A stretch of 41,366 nucleotides of DNA from Ruminococcus sp. (GTDB lineage: Bacteria; Bacillota; Clostridia; Oscillospirales; Ruminococcaceae), in the NCBI GenBank assembly GCA_031262225.1, contig JAISIC010000080.1, forward strand, positions 1 through 41,366, read 5' to 3'. This document shows positions 17,370-25,200 of this stretch, in pieces. Every line of letters begins with the position of its first letter. The stretch's first letter is position 1. Under the pieces are notes generated by a model. It did not search any database, was not told the origin of the DNA, and saw only the letters and a list, made by a program, of their open reading frames with translations. The position numbers and the translations under genes were made by a program.

Positions 17370-18470
17370 ATGGCGAATTTTACCCTTGAAGAAGACGATT
17401 TTATAAGTGAGATAAATATAAAGGTCATAGGCGTAGGCGGCGGCGGCGGAAACGCTCTCAACAAGATGGTTGAAGAGGGAATCAAAGACGTTCAGTTTAT
17501 CGCTGTGAACACCGACGTCAGGGCTTTGAAAAATTCAAATGCCGATGTCAGAGTTCAGATCGGGCAAAAACTCACAAGAGGGCGCGGTGCGGGCAACAAG
17601 CCTGTCATCGGGGCACAATCCGCCGAAGAGAACCACGACGAGCTTGTTGATGCTATCCGCGGTGCAAGCATGGTCTTTGTTTCTGCCGGAATGGGCGGAG
17701 GGACAGGCACAGGTGCCGCTCCCGTGGTTGCACAGATCGCAAAAGATATGGATATCCTCACCGTTGCGGTTGTGACAAAACCTTTCGATTTCGAGCAGAA
17801 AGCAAAGATGGATCAGGCTGAACTCGGAATCGCCGAACTTCGCAAGCACGTTGATTCACTCGTAGTTATCCCCAACCAAAAGCTTCTTTCAACCATTGAC
17901 AGAGCTCCCACAATGATGGACTGCTTTAAGATGGCTGATGATATACTCAAAACCGGCGTGAAGTCGATTGCAGAGCTCATAACCCGCGACGGGCTTATAA
18001 ATGTTGACTTCGCCGACGTTGAAACGACGATGAAGAACGCCGGTATCGCACATATGGCTGTGGGTCACGGCTCCGGCAAGGACAAGGCTAATGAAGCCGC
18101 AAATGCCGTTATCACAAGCCCGCTCCTTGAAACATCAATCAAGGGTGCCAGACGCCTTCTTGTCAACGTTGTTATGTCACCCGACACCCTTTCGACTGAC
18201 ATGGAGTCGGTTGCGAATGCAATTTCGGGTGCTGCTGACGACACCGTTCAAACAATATTCGGTGCCGCATTTGATGAAAATCTTAAGGACGAAATGCTCG
18301 TTACCGCAATCGCCTGCGAATTCCCCGAATATGACGAGGTTGCCACCGGCGTTACAAAAATATCCGGCGAAGATGCAGACACCGACGGTGAAGAAAGCAT
18401 CGCCGCATCGGACACCGTGCCCGATTATATGGCTGATTTCAAAGACCTTTTGGGTATGTTTAATAAGTAA
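17370..18470 (+). CDS. ftsZ: Cell division GTPase FtsZ
   Basis: A tubulin-like GTPase that builds the division ring; 366 residues. The GTP loop GVGGGGGNAL (21-30), the tubulin signature GMGGGTGTGAAP (107-118), VTKPF and the synergy (T7) loop NVDFADV are intact. The start follows GGAGG. The tail is unusual: after an acidic linker the protein ends in DYMADFKDLLGMFNK, which lacks the usual D-I-P-x-F-L-R-type peptide that binds FtsA, SepF and ZapD-type partners. No ftsA occurs in the cluster. The gene ends at a strong terminator, closing the cluster. Confidence 0.96.
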   Translation: MANFTLEEDDFISEINIKVIGVGGGGGNALNKMVEEGIKDVQFIAVNTDVRALKNSNADVRVQIGQKLTRGRGAGNKPVIGAQSAEENHDELVDAIRGASMVFVSAGMGGGTGTGAAPVVAQIAKDMDILTVAVVTKPFDFEQKAKMDQAELGIAELRKHVDSLVVIPNQKLLSTIDRAPTMMDCFKMADDILKTGVKSIAELITRDGLINVDFADVETTMKNAGIAHMAVGHGSGKDKANEAANAVITSPLLETSIKGARRLLVNVVMSPDTLSTDMESVANAISGAADDTVQTIFGAAFDENLKDEMLVTAIACEFPEYDEVATGVTKISGEDADTDGEESIAASDTVPDYMADFKDLLGMFNK

Positions 18471-18483
18471 TTACATAAAGATT

Positions 18484-18518
18484 AAAGGCTTTCGGGGTGA
18501 TTCCCCGAAAGCCTTTTT
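18484..18518. terminator. Bidirectional terminator between ftsZ and the 5'-nucleotidase gene
   Basis: AAAGGCTTTCGGGG (18484-18497) pairs perfectly with CCCCGAAAGCCTTT (18503-18516), loop of 5, with a T run after it on the plus strand. On the minus strand the following bases (TTAATC) are a weaker tail. It separates convergent genes. Confidence 0.93.
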
Positions 18519-18521
18519 CAT

Positions 18522-20186
18522 TTATTCTCTCTTAACTCTCGGCTTCGGCTTTCTGACCGACACTATGAGTATTAAAATTGCTGCAAAAGAAACGGACGAA
18601 ATGATGATAATCGGAGTGAAGGAAAACGGCTTCATCTCGCTTCCGGGTTCAACCCTTATGCGGTTTTGTGTTGTTGTCAGCGGCGATTCGCCGGAATTTA
18701 AGTATTCTGCAAAGACTGCGGCAAGATCCCCGCTCCCGACTGCATAAGAATCGGTAAAAGCCGGGACAAACATTTCATAGCCGTCGCCGCCCTCGGTTAA
18801 AAAGTCAAGGGTGGCAACGCTGTAGGTTTCTTCGTCATCAAGCTGCCTCTTTCCGACCAAAACTTCTGTAAGGCGGTTTCCGACCGGCTTTTCGGGATCA
18901 AAAGCATATGAGAGCCCCGAAACCTGCATAAAACCTCCGTCAGACTGCCCGAAAAGCGACGCGCTGTATTCAAGTGCTTCACGGATTACAGAGCCTTTAA
19001 CCTCGGCAACATAGATTATATTTGAATAGGGCAGGACATTCGAGATGGTCCCATAGGTAACCTTCCCCTGATATATCGGTCCTCTGATAACCCCTGCATT
19101 AATGAGTGCAATGTCGCTTTCTGCCGCCCATCTCATCGAATCGGCAACCATATCGGCGATAACGCTTTCACCGCCGCGGATTATCTCCTTTTCAAAGTCG
19201 GTCAGAGTTACATCGCTTATGGCTACAACCTCTTTTGACTTGAAATCGGCATTTTCCTTGCAAGCGACTAATACCCCTGCTACCGTCGCATCAGGCACAA
19301 CATTAAGGGTTTGTGATTTTTTCACGAGAGAGATTTTAGGAGTATAAAGCCCGGTTGCTTCATCCATGTAAAATTCAACCACTCCGATATCTTCACCGCG
19401 TTCTCCTGCTATTGCCACCGGTATCTTCCCCTCTGTTTTGCGGTTCAGATTTTCATCGTGGGTATTGCCGTCGATAATCACATCAATACCCTCGGCACCG
19501 TCGGCAATGTCATAAACTGTTCCGATATTTCTGACCTCGTTGTCCACCGAACCTATGTGGGAAAGACAAACGACGATATCCGCACCGTCATTTCGCAGTG
19601 AAGCCGCCGTGTCCGATGCATAAGCGATAAGCTCGGGCATTGTCATAAGATCGAGCCCGAAACCGCCTACGGAATTGTATTTCACGGCAGGAGTAGTTAT
19701 CCCGAAGACTCCGATGGTGATATCACCGCGTTCTATAAGTGACGATGAAGTAATAGGGGCATTTCCGACAGCTGCACTTTCCTGTATAAGAATAGGGAAC
19801 GACGCCTTACCGGCAAGCTCGATCATTCGGTCGATACCGTAGTCAAAATCATGGTTTCCGGGGGTCATTGCGTCATAACCGACTGCGTTCATGACCGTTA
19901 CGGCATTATCGCCCTTATCCATGTTTACAAAAAAGCTTCCCTGAAATGCATCGCCGGTGTCAAACAAAAAAGTTTCGGGAACTCGCTCGCGGCTGATTTC
20001 CACTATAGATGACAGAATATCCGCACCGATTGTTTCATCGGAAGTGCTTAAAAAGCCGTCGGTGTCACCGGTATGGTATATCACCGCCGCAGGGGTTTCA
20101 TCGGCAAAAACAGGTACATCGGGAAAAATACCTGTAATAAATGTGAGAATGAGCAGTGAAGCAAGAACAGCAACGCGTTTTTTCAT
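18522..20186 (-). CDS. Membrane-anchored 5'-nucleotidase / UshA-family metallophosphoesterase
   Basis: An exported phosphoesterase, 554 residues from the chosen start. MKKR at 20186 is preceded by AAGGAGAC and begins a signal peptide; the frame is open to 20219 but that adds 11 residues ahead of the signal. Metal-binding motifs are YHTGDTDG (37-44), DTGDAFQG (77-84), GNHDFDYG (110-117), CLSHIG and GNTHDENL; the first departs from the usual HTNDxHG, with G-D-T-D in its place. The C-terminal 5'-nucleotidase domain includes VNA/INAGVIRGPI and GGDGYEMF. It ends in a membrane helix (about residues 523-545) and a basic tail, so it is anchored to the outer face of the membrane. It would release phosphate or nucleosides from extracellular nucleotides. 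It starts 14 bp after the sensor kinase gene and is probably co-transcribed with it. Confidence 0.9.
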   Translation of the reverse strand: MKKRVAVLASLLILTFITGIFPDVPVFADETPAAVIYHTGDTDGFLSTSDETIGADILSSIVEISRERVPETFLFDTGDAFQGSFFVNMDKGDNAVTVMNAVGYDAMTPGNHDFDYGIDRMIELAGKASFPILIQESAAVGNAPITSSSLIERGDITIGVFGITTPAVKYNSVGGFGLDLMTMPELIAYASDTAASLRNDGADIVVCLSHIGSVDNEVRNIGTVYDIADGAEGIDVIIDGNTHDENLNRKTEGKIPVAIAGERGEDIGVVEFYMDEATGLYTPKISLVKKSQTLNVVPDATVAGVLVACKENADFKSKEVVAISDVTLTDFEKEIIRGGESVIADMVADSMRWAAESDIALINAGVIRGPIYQGKVTYGTISNVLPYSNIIYVAEVKGSVIREALEYSASLFGQSDGGFMQVSGLSYAFDPEKPVGNRLTEVLVGKRQLDDEETYSVATLDFLTEGGDGYEMFVPAFTDSYAVGSGDLAAVFAEYLNSGESPLTTTQNRIRVEPGSEMKPFSFTPIIIISSVSFAAILILIVSVRKPKPRVKRE

Positions 20187-20200
20187 AGATTGTCTCCTTT

Positions 20201-22396
20201 TTATGTACGGGGTAACCATCTCTTAATCGCCGCTAAAAGCTCCTTCAGTTCAATCGGTTTCGGAACGAAGTCGTTCATTCCGTTTTCAAAAAACATTTCC
20301 TTCACTCCCGCAACAGCATTTGCAGTCAGAGCAATAATCGGGATAGTTTTATAGTGTTCATCGAGTTTTCTTATTTCAAGCGTTGTTTCAATGCCGTCCA
20401 TCTCGGGCATCATGTGATCCATCAGAATTATATCATAGATTTCAACTTTGCATTTATCAAGAGCTTCCTTGCCCGAAAGTGCAGTGTCCGCCTTGATTCC
20501 CGCGATGGTAAGAAGCTCTGCCGCAATTTCAACATTAATTTCAATATCATCGACAATAAGCACCTTTGCATCGGGAGCAAAAAAGTCGTTGTTTTGGGTC
20601 AGGTCTCGCTCCGATTCGCCTTCAATTACAACCAAACTGCCCTTCGGCGGCGTTTCAAGGATAATCGTTGCGGTGAAGGTTGTGCCGGTTCCGTATACGC
20701 TCGAAACGGTGACATCGCCGCCCATGGCTTGGCAAAGGCTTCTGGTTATCGCAAGCCCGAGCCCCGTCCCCTCAATACCTGCATTCTTTTTTGAGTCAAT
20801 CTGGGAAAAGCTGTCGAAAATTTTTGAAAGATTCGCCTCTTCAATGCCTATACCGGAATCGGTAACAACCGTTTTAAGTGTGATTTCATCGTCCCAAAGC
20901 TTATCTACGCTGATTTTTAAATGCACAAACCCTTCGCGGGTATATTTCACGGCGTTGGAAAGAAGGTTAATGAGGATCTGCCTTATGCGTGCTTCATCAC
21001 CGATTAAGATATCGGGTATATCAAAGGCTATTTCCTTTTTAAATTGAAGCGATTTTTGCTCGGCTCTTGTGTCGATGATGCTTGTGACATCGGAAAGTAA
21101 ATCTCTGATACGGAACGGGGAGTCAACAATTTCAAGTTTTCCCGATTCGATCTTTGAAAAATCCAAAATATCGTTTATAATCGAGAGAAGTCCGTTTGCG
21201 GCACGCTTCAGTTTATATATGTATATTTTCGCCGTTTCGGATATGTTTTCACGGCTGATAAGTTCGCTCATACCGATTATCGCGTTCATCGGCGTTCTTA
21301 TTTCATGGCTCATCCGAGCTAAAAAATTGCTCTTTTCATTATTTGCCGTTTCCGCTCTGAGGTTTGCTTCAACAAGTTCGGCATTCCTCTTTTCAAGCTC
21401 GTTGCCGATATGTCCGACAAAGATATTTGAAAGAACAATTACAGCCGCAATAACGGTAAGCATTGCAAAGAAAACCCAGGTATAGCTGTTATCAAAAAGC
21501 GTCGTAATGGTGAGAGGATAACGGACCACTATAAACCAGTCAAGTGACGGAACATATTCAATATGATACATAATCGCATTTTCGGAAAAATTAACCCCGC
21601 CTTCCCCATCATCTGAAAGCGTGAGTGCCCGACGCAGAAGTTCCATGCCGGGAATGCCCTCAAGGTCGGTTATATTCTCCTTGTTTGCAACCGATTCAAT
21701 ATCTTTTGCAATCGTCACATCCCCGCTTCGGGTGAACATAATAAATTCCGCTTCTTCGGGAAGACTGGTGTAAATTTCTTCGGTAAAGGTTGTAAGGTCA
21801 ATGCCGGTACCGAGCATGCCGAGAGGCTTTGAAGCCGCCGCGAAACTGTTTTCGGTATATACAGGGGCGTTGATCCAAAGCCCGACTATATCAAGATCGG
21901 GATTATAGTTTACATTATACCAATATAAATTTGTGTCATAAAGAGTTTTGTTATACCAGTAGTTTACGGGTAATGACGGGTCAACAACATAGGGTGCAGC
22001 ATATGACGAATAGAATATCTTGTCATTATCATTAACCCAAAAAACAAGCTTCTCCCCTGCATATTCGCCGCGATAGCTGTCAAATTCACGCAGTGCGGCT
22101 TCCCTGATATCTTCATCAAAAGGATTAGTAAAATATTCCTGAATGGTTGACATAGTCGTCAGCTTTATGCATAAAACAAGCTCGTTATTCATGACCTCCG
22201 ATATACGGAGTTTTGCCGTTTCGGCAGATGCGGAAAGGGTGTCACCGATACCTTTATAGCTCATCTGAAGATTTGTGACAGCGAAGGTTATGATTCCTAT
22301 AAAAAATATCACGGCAAAAAGGGCGTTTGAAAATGCCCGAAACTTATTGCCTATTGAATTTTCATCTGTTTTCACCCGTTTAATATCTTCAGGCAT
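20201..22396 (-). CDS. Hybrid sensor histidine kinase/response regulator
   Basis: A membrane sensor of 731 residues. A helix at about 22-43 and another at about 305-328 flank an extracytoplasmic region of about 260 residues, rich in Tyr/Trp, that looks like a double-Cache ligand-binding domain. Then come HisKA with H364 in FLARMSHEIRTPM, an ATPase domain (N box around NLLSNAVKY, G1 DSGIGI 513-518, G2 GTGLGLA 543-549) and a C-terminal receiver with D616/D617, phospho-acceptor D660 (ILMDHMMPEMDG) and K713. There is no HPt or DNA-binding domain and no separate response regulator nearby, so the output is not visible. It precedes the 5'-nucleotidase gene, which suggests a nucleotide or phosphate signal, by inference. 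Confidence 0.92.
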   Translation of the reverse strand: MPEDIKRVKTDENSIGNKFRAFSNALFAVIFFIGIITFAVTNLQMSYKGIGDTLSASAETAKLRISEVMNNELVLCIKLTTMSTIQEYFTNPFDEDIREAALREFDSYRGEYAGEKLVFWVNDNDKIFYSSYAAPYVVDPSLPVNYWYNKTLYDTNLYWYNVNYNPDLDIVGLWINAPVYTENSFAAASKPLGMLGTGIDLTTFTEEIYTSLPEEAEFIMFTRSGDVTIAKDIESVANKENITDLEGIPGMELLRRALTLSDDGEGGVNFSENAIMYHIEYVPSLDWFIVVRYPLTITTLFDNSYTWVFFAMLTVIAAVIVLSNIFVGHIGNELEKRNAELVEANLRAETANNEKSNFLARMSHEIRTPMNAIIGMSELISRENISETAKIYIYKLKRAANGLLSIINDILDFSKIESGKLEIVDSPFRIRDLLSDVTSIIDTRAEQKSLQFKKEIAFDIPDILIGDEARIRQILINLLSNAVKYTREGFVHLKISVDKLWDDEITLKTVVTDSGIGIEEANLSKIFDSFSQIDSKKNAGIEGTGLGLAITRSLCQAMGGDVTVSSVYGTGTTFTATIILETPPKGSLVVIEGESERDLTQNNDFFAPDAKVLIVDDIEINVEIAAELLTIAGIKADTALSGKEALDKCKVEIYDIILMDHMMPEMDGIETTLEIRKLDEHYKTIPIIALTANAVAGVKEMFFENGMNDFVPKPIELKELLAAIKRWLPRT

Positions 22397-22534
22397 GATC
22401 TTCCCTTATGTATAAAACTTTTCACCCTACATTATATCACTTAAGCCGCATTTAGTCAAGAGTAATAGACATTATTTTATAATTTAATCATAATTTATAC
22501 ATTTCTTTAATTTCAGCAAATTTATAAAAAAGAC

Positions 22535-22563
22535 TTGATTTTTTCCGCTGTTTATGTTATTAT
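22535..22563 (+). promoter_or_regulatory. Promoter of the sugar kinase gene
   Basis: TTGATT at 22535-22540, a 17-bp spacer and TATTAT at 22558-22563. It lies 28 bp before the SD AAGGAGGGG (22591-22599). Confidence 0.65.
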
Positions 22564-22605
22564 TATTAAAAGCGTTCATAATTTGCCGCAAAGGAGGGGT
22601 TTTAT

Positions 22606-23580
22606 ACGGCTGACATAGTAACTCTCGGCGAAGCTGTAGTGGATTTTACATATAGCCTGACCGAAGACGGCATTTTTTACAAACAAAACCCCGGCGGTTC
22701 TCCCGCAAACATTGCCGCAGCGGCAAAGATTTTAGGGATACCCTCTGCTTATATCGGGAAGATCGGAACAGGCGTTTTCGGATCGTTTCTATATGAAACA
22801 CTGCTTTCAATCGGGATTGACACCTCCGGTATAATCCAAGACAAAGACCGCCTCACCGCACTTGCCTTCATCAAACCCTCACCCTCCGGCAAGCGTGATT
22901 TTACCTTCTATCGAGAGAACTCCGCCGACAAAAACCTGCGGTTTTCGGAAATAAATCTTCATCTGATTGACACCTGTAAAATTTTGCATTTCGGTGCACT
23001 GCTCCTTGAAAGCGAGCCTTCGCGTTCTGCTGTCACAAACACGGTCGAATATGCAAAAGAAAAGGGAAAGATAATCTCATATTCTTTGAACTTCCGCCAG
23101 TCGCTTTGGTCTGACACCGACACCGCCGCCTCTGTGATGCGAACCGTCCTTTCATATGTTGATATCCTTAAAGTCTCGGAGGACGAGCTTGAGCTTCTGT
23201 CTGACAGCAGTAACCTCCTCCCTTCGATATATAAGCTGATGAAGTTCGGAATAAAGGTTATCATCGTGACACAGGGTGCAAAGGGCTGTGTTATCGCGAC
23301 AAAAAAGGGTATTCGCGAAGTACGTTCATTTAAAACGCCAATCGTTGACACACTCGGTTCCGGTGACAGCTTCATGGGTGCTTTCCTCACAAAAATCTCA
23401 AAGAATCCCTCTGTGCTTGACGGCGAGGATGCGGATTCCGACGCAAACGCACTTACCGATTTTGCTCTTTATGCCAACGCCGCAGGTGCGGTGTGCGCTT
23501 CAAGGGTCGGAGCAATCCCCGCAATGCCCACCGATGACGAAATTCTCCGCTGCATCGCCGATAACCCGGTGCTGTATTAG
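22606..23580 (+). CDS. PfkB-family sugar kinase (fructokinase-like), apparent ACG start
   Basis: A ribokinase-fold kinase that phosphorylates a sugar, probably fructose or a related hexose. The body has NPGGSPANIAAAAKILG (substrate/GG motif), IGKIGTGVFG, and the C-terminal PfkB signature DTLGSGDSFMGAFL with the catalytic Asp. The start is odd. The frame opens after a TAA at 22579. The conserved first strand (T)ADIVTLGEAVVDFT begins at ACG 22606, six bases after the strong SD AAGGAGGGG. There is no ATG, GTG or TTG between 22582 and GTG 22639, and starting at that GTG would delete the conserved LGE strand and leave the SD 39 bases away. So the gene uses ACG, or its start codon was mutated or misread. 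Length from ACG is 324 residues, typical for the family. Confidence 0.87.
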   Translation, partial: TADIVTLGEAVVDFTYSLTEDGIFYKQNPGGSPANIAAAAKILGIPSAYIGKIGTGVFGSFLYETLLSIGIDTSGIIQDKDRLTALAFIKPSPSGKRDFTFYRENSADKNLRFSEINLHLIDTCKILHFGALLLESEPSRSAVTNTVEYAKEKGKIISYSLNFRQSLWSDTDTAASVMRTVLSYVDILKVSEDELELLSDSSNLLPSIYKLMKFGIKVIIVTQGAKGCVIATKKGIREVRSFKTPIVDTLGSGDSFMGAFLTKISKNPSVLDGEDADSDANALTDFALYANAAGAVCASRVGAIPAMPTDDEILRCIADNPVLY

Positions 23581-23657
23581 AGAGTCTGACTTTTGTACTG
23601 TATTATGAACATATAAAATTTATTCGGACAGTTTTTCGTCCGCCCGGGAGTGTAAAT

Positions 23658-25076
23658 ATGGCAGAGCAAACTAATTCTACCAATATTGAAAATAAACCTG
23701 TTGATTTTACTGTGCAGGTTGATGTCAATGCCGACAACTCTACCGCTTCGATGAACATGACACCGCCCAAATTCGGAGGTATTGAACCTACCGTCGAGCT
23801 TATCAGAAAAGCTATCGCGGACAAGGGTGTGTGCTTTGGTATACTCGATAAGAATATTACAGACGCCGTGAAGGAGTTGCAGTTCGGTCAGGATATAGTT
23901 GTCGCCAAATGGGCTCCTCCCGAAAATGGTATCGACGGGACTATAACTTGGAAATTCGATAAGGAAGTCACCGCAAAACCTGTTGAAGATGAAAACGGAA
24001 TGGTTGACTATAAAAACCTCGGCACCGTCCGCAATATCCTTAAGGGGACTGTTTTAGCCGATATCACGCTTCCCACCGACGGTACACCGGGAACAAATAT
24101 TTTAGGGAACACCATAAACCCGACACCGGGCAAGAAGGCATCATATCAACTCGGAGCCAACACCGAACTATCCGAAGACGGCAAACGCATTGTCGCTTTC
24201 ACAGACGGTGCACTTGTATATAAAAACGGAACATTTGCTATTGATCACGAAGTCGTGATTAAAACAAACATAGACTTCTCTACCGGAAACATTGAGTTTA
24301 TCGGCGATGTTGTAGTGAACGGCGATGTTATGGAGGGGTTTAAGGTCGAATCCACTTCCGGCAATGTTCTTATAAAGGGCGGCGTTTACGGAGGCGATAT
24401 TAAGGCAAAGGGAAATATCATAATCAAAAAGGGTGCAAACCACTCTAAGATTAATGCCGGCGGAGACTTCAATGTTATGTTCTGCGAATATTCCGACATA
24501 AACTGCGGCGGTAACCTTGAAGCTACAAACCTTATCATATGCAACGTATACTGCGGAGGCAAGCTCAAAATCAAGGGTAAATCCGGCGGTCTTGTGGGCG
24601 GACGCTATACCATCATGAGCGAGGTTGAGGTTGAGAATATCGGGTCTTCTCACTACCCCGTGACCGAAGTTACGCTCGGCAACAACGCCGTTTTGACAAA
24701 CGAAAAGATGGAACATATGAAGATAATCGAAAAACGCGAGCAGGAAAATCACGACCTGACACTCATTATCGATTATCTCAACGACAAGAAAAAGAAGGAA
24801 ATGAAGCCTCTGCCCGGTGAAAAGGAAGAGATTTTGGGCAACGCGGTTCGCACCAGACTTATTAAGCAGCGTGAAATCGGGGATATGAAGAAGCGGATTT
24901 CCGAAATCGACGAAATGCTCCTTAACAAACAAAATCTGCGGATTAACTGCAAAGGCACAATCTATCCCAAGACAAAGATTGTCATCAACACCTCACGATA
25001 TGAAGTTTCCGCCGAATGGACTCACTGCTCCGTTTATATCGGCGAAGACGGAGAGATTGCGTTTGGACAGCTATAA
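23658..25076 (+). CDS. FapA/DUF342 family protein
   Basis: A 472-residue cytoplasmic protein of the flagellar-assembly-protein-A (DUF342) family. It has an N-terminal region with GIDGTITWKF and a DYKNLGTVRNILKG segment, then a right-handed beta-helix-like core of short Gly/Asn repeats (about 200-335, including GDVVVNGDV, GNVLIKGGVYGG, AKGNIIIKKGANHSKINAGGDF), then a coiled coil (about 355-440) and a small C-terminal beta domain. In Vibrio a member affects flagellar assembly and polar targeting, but many clostridial members sit in non-flagellated genomes. No flagellar gene is nearby; function unknown. The start follows GGGAGTG. Confidence 0.85.
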   Translation: MAEQTNSTNIENKPVDFTVQVDVNADNSTASMNMTPPKFGGIEPTVELIRKAIADKGVCFGILDKNITDAVKELQFGQDIVVAKWAPPENGIDGTITWKFDKEVTAKPVEDENGMVDYKNLGTVRNILKGTVLADITLPTDGTPGTNILGNTINPTPGKKASYQLGANTELSEDGKRIVAFTDGALVYKNGTFAIDHEVVIKTNIDFSTGNIEFIGDVVVNGDVMEGFKVESTSGNVLIKGGVYGGDIKAKGNIIIKKGANHSKINAGGDFNVMFCEYSDINCGGNLEATNLIICNVYCGGKLKIKGKSGGLVGGRYTIMSEVEVENIGSSHYPVTEVTLGNNAVLTNEKMEHMKIIEKREQENHDLTLIIDYLNDKKKKEMKPLPGEKEEILGNAVRTRLIKQREIGDMKKRISEIDEMLLNKQNLRINCKGTIYPKTKIVINTSRYEVSAEWTHCSVYIGEDGEIAFGQL

Positions 25077-25142
25077 GCGGACTCGTCCGCTTTGATTGCC
25101 GACCCTGCTCTTTTCTGACTTAAAGATACGTACGCATAGCTA

Positions 25143-25166
25143 AAAAGCCCTTTTTGGGGCTTTTGT
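25143..25166 (+). terminator. Terminator between the FapA and TIR-TPR genes
   Basis: AAAAGCCC (25143-25150) pairs with GGGCTTTT (25157-25164), loop of 6. A smaller hairpin AGCGGA/TCCGCT (25076-25091) lies right at the fapA stop. The rest of the 124-bp gap shows no clear promoter. Confidence 0.75.
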
Positions 25167-25200
25167 GCATTTGAGAAAATTTTATCGGAGGAATATATAA

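Noticed and set aside
18091-18747. 218-codon plus-strand frame across the end of ftsZ and the terminator
   Set aside because: Runs through a strong bidirectional terminator and out of frame with ftsZ; no protein features.
20187-20219. N-terminal extension of the 5'-nucleotidase
   Set aside because: It overlaps the kinase stop, and the SD AAGGAGAC and signal peptide fit the start at 20186.
22639-22641. GTG as start of the sugar kinase
   Set aside because: It would remove the conserved first strand and has no ribosome binding site at the right distance.
24168-24932. 254-codon minus-strand frame inside the FapA gene
   Set aside because: Antisense shadow of a recognised protein; no family features, no ribosome binding site.
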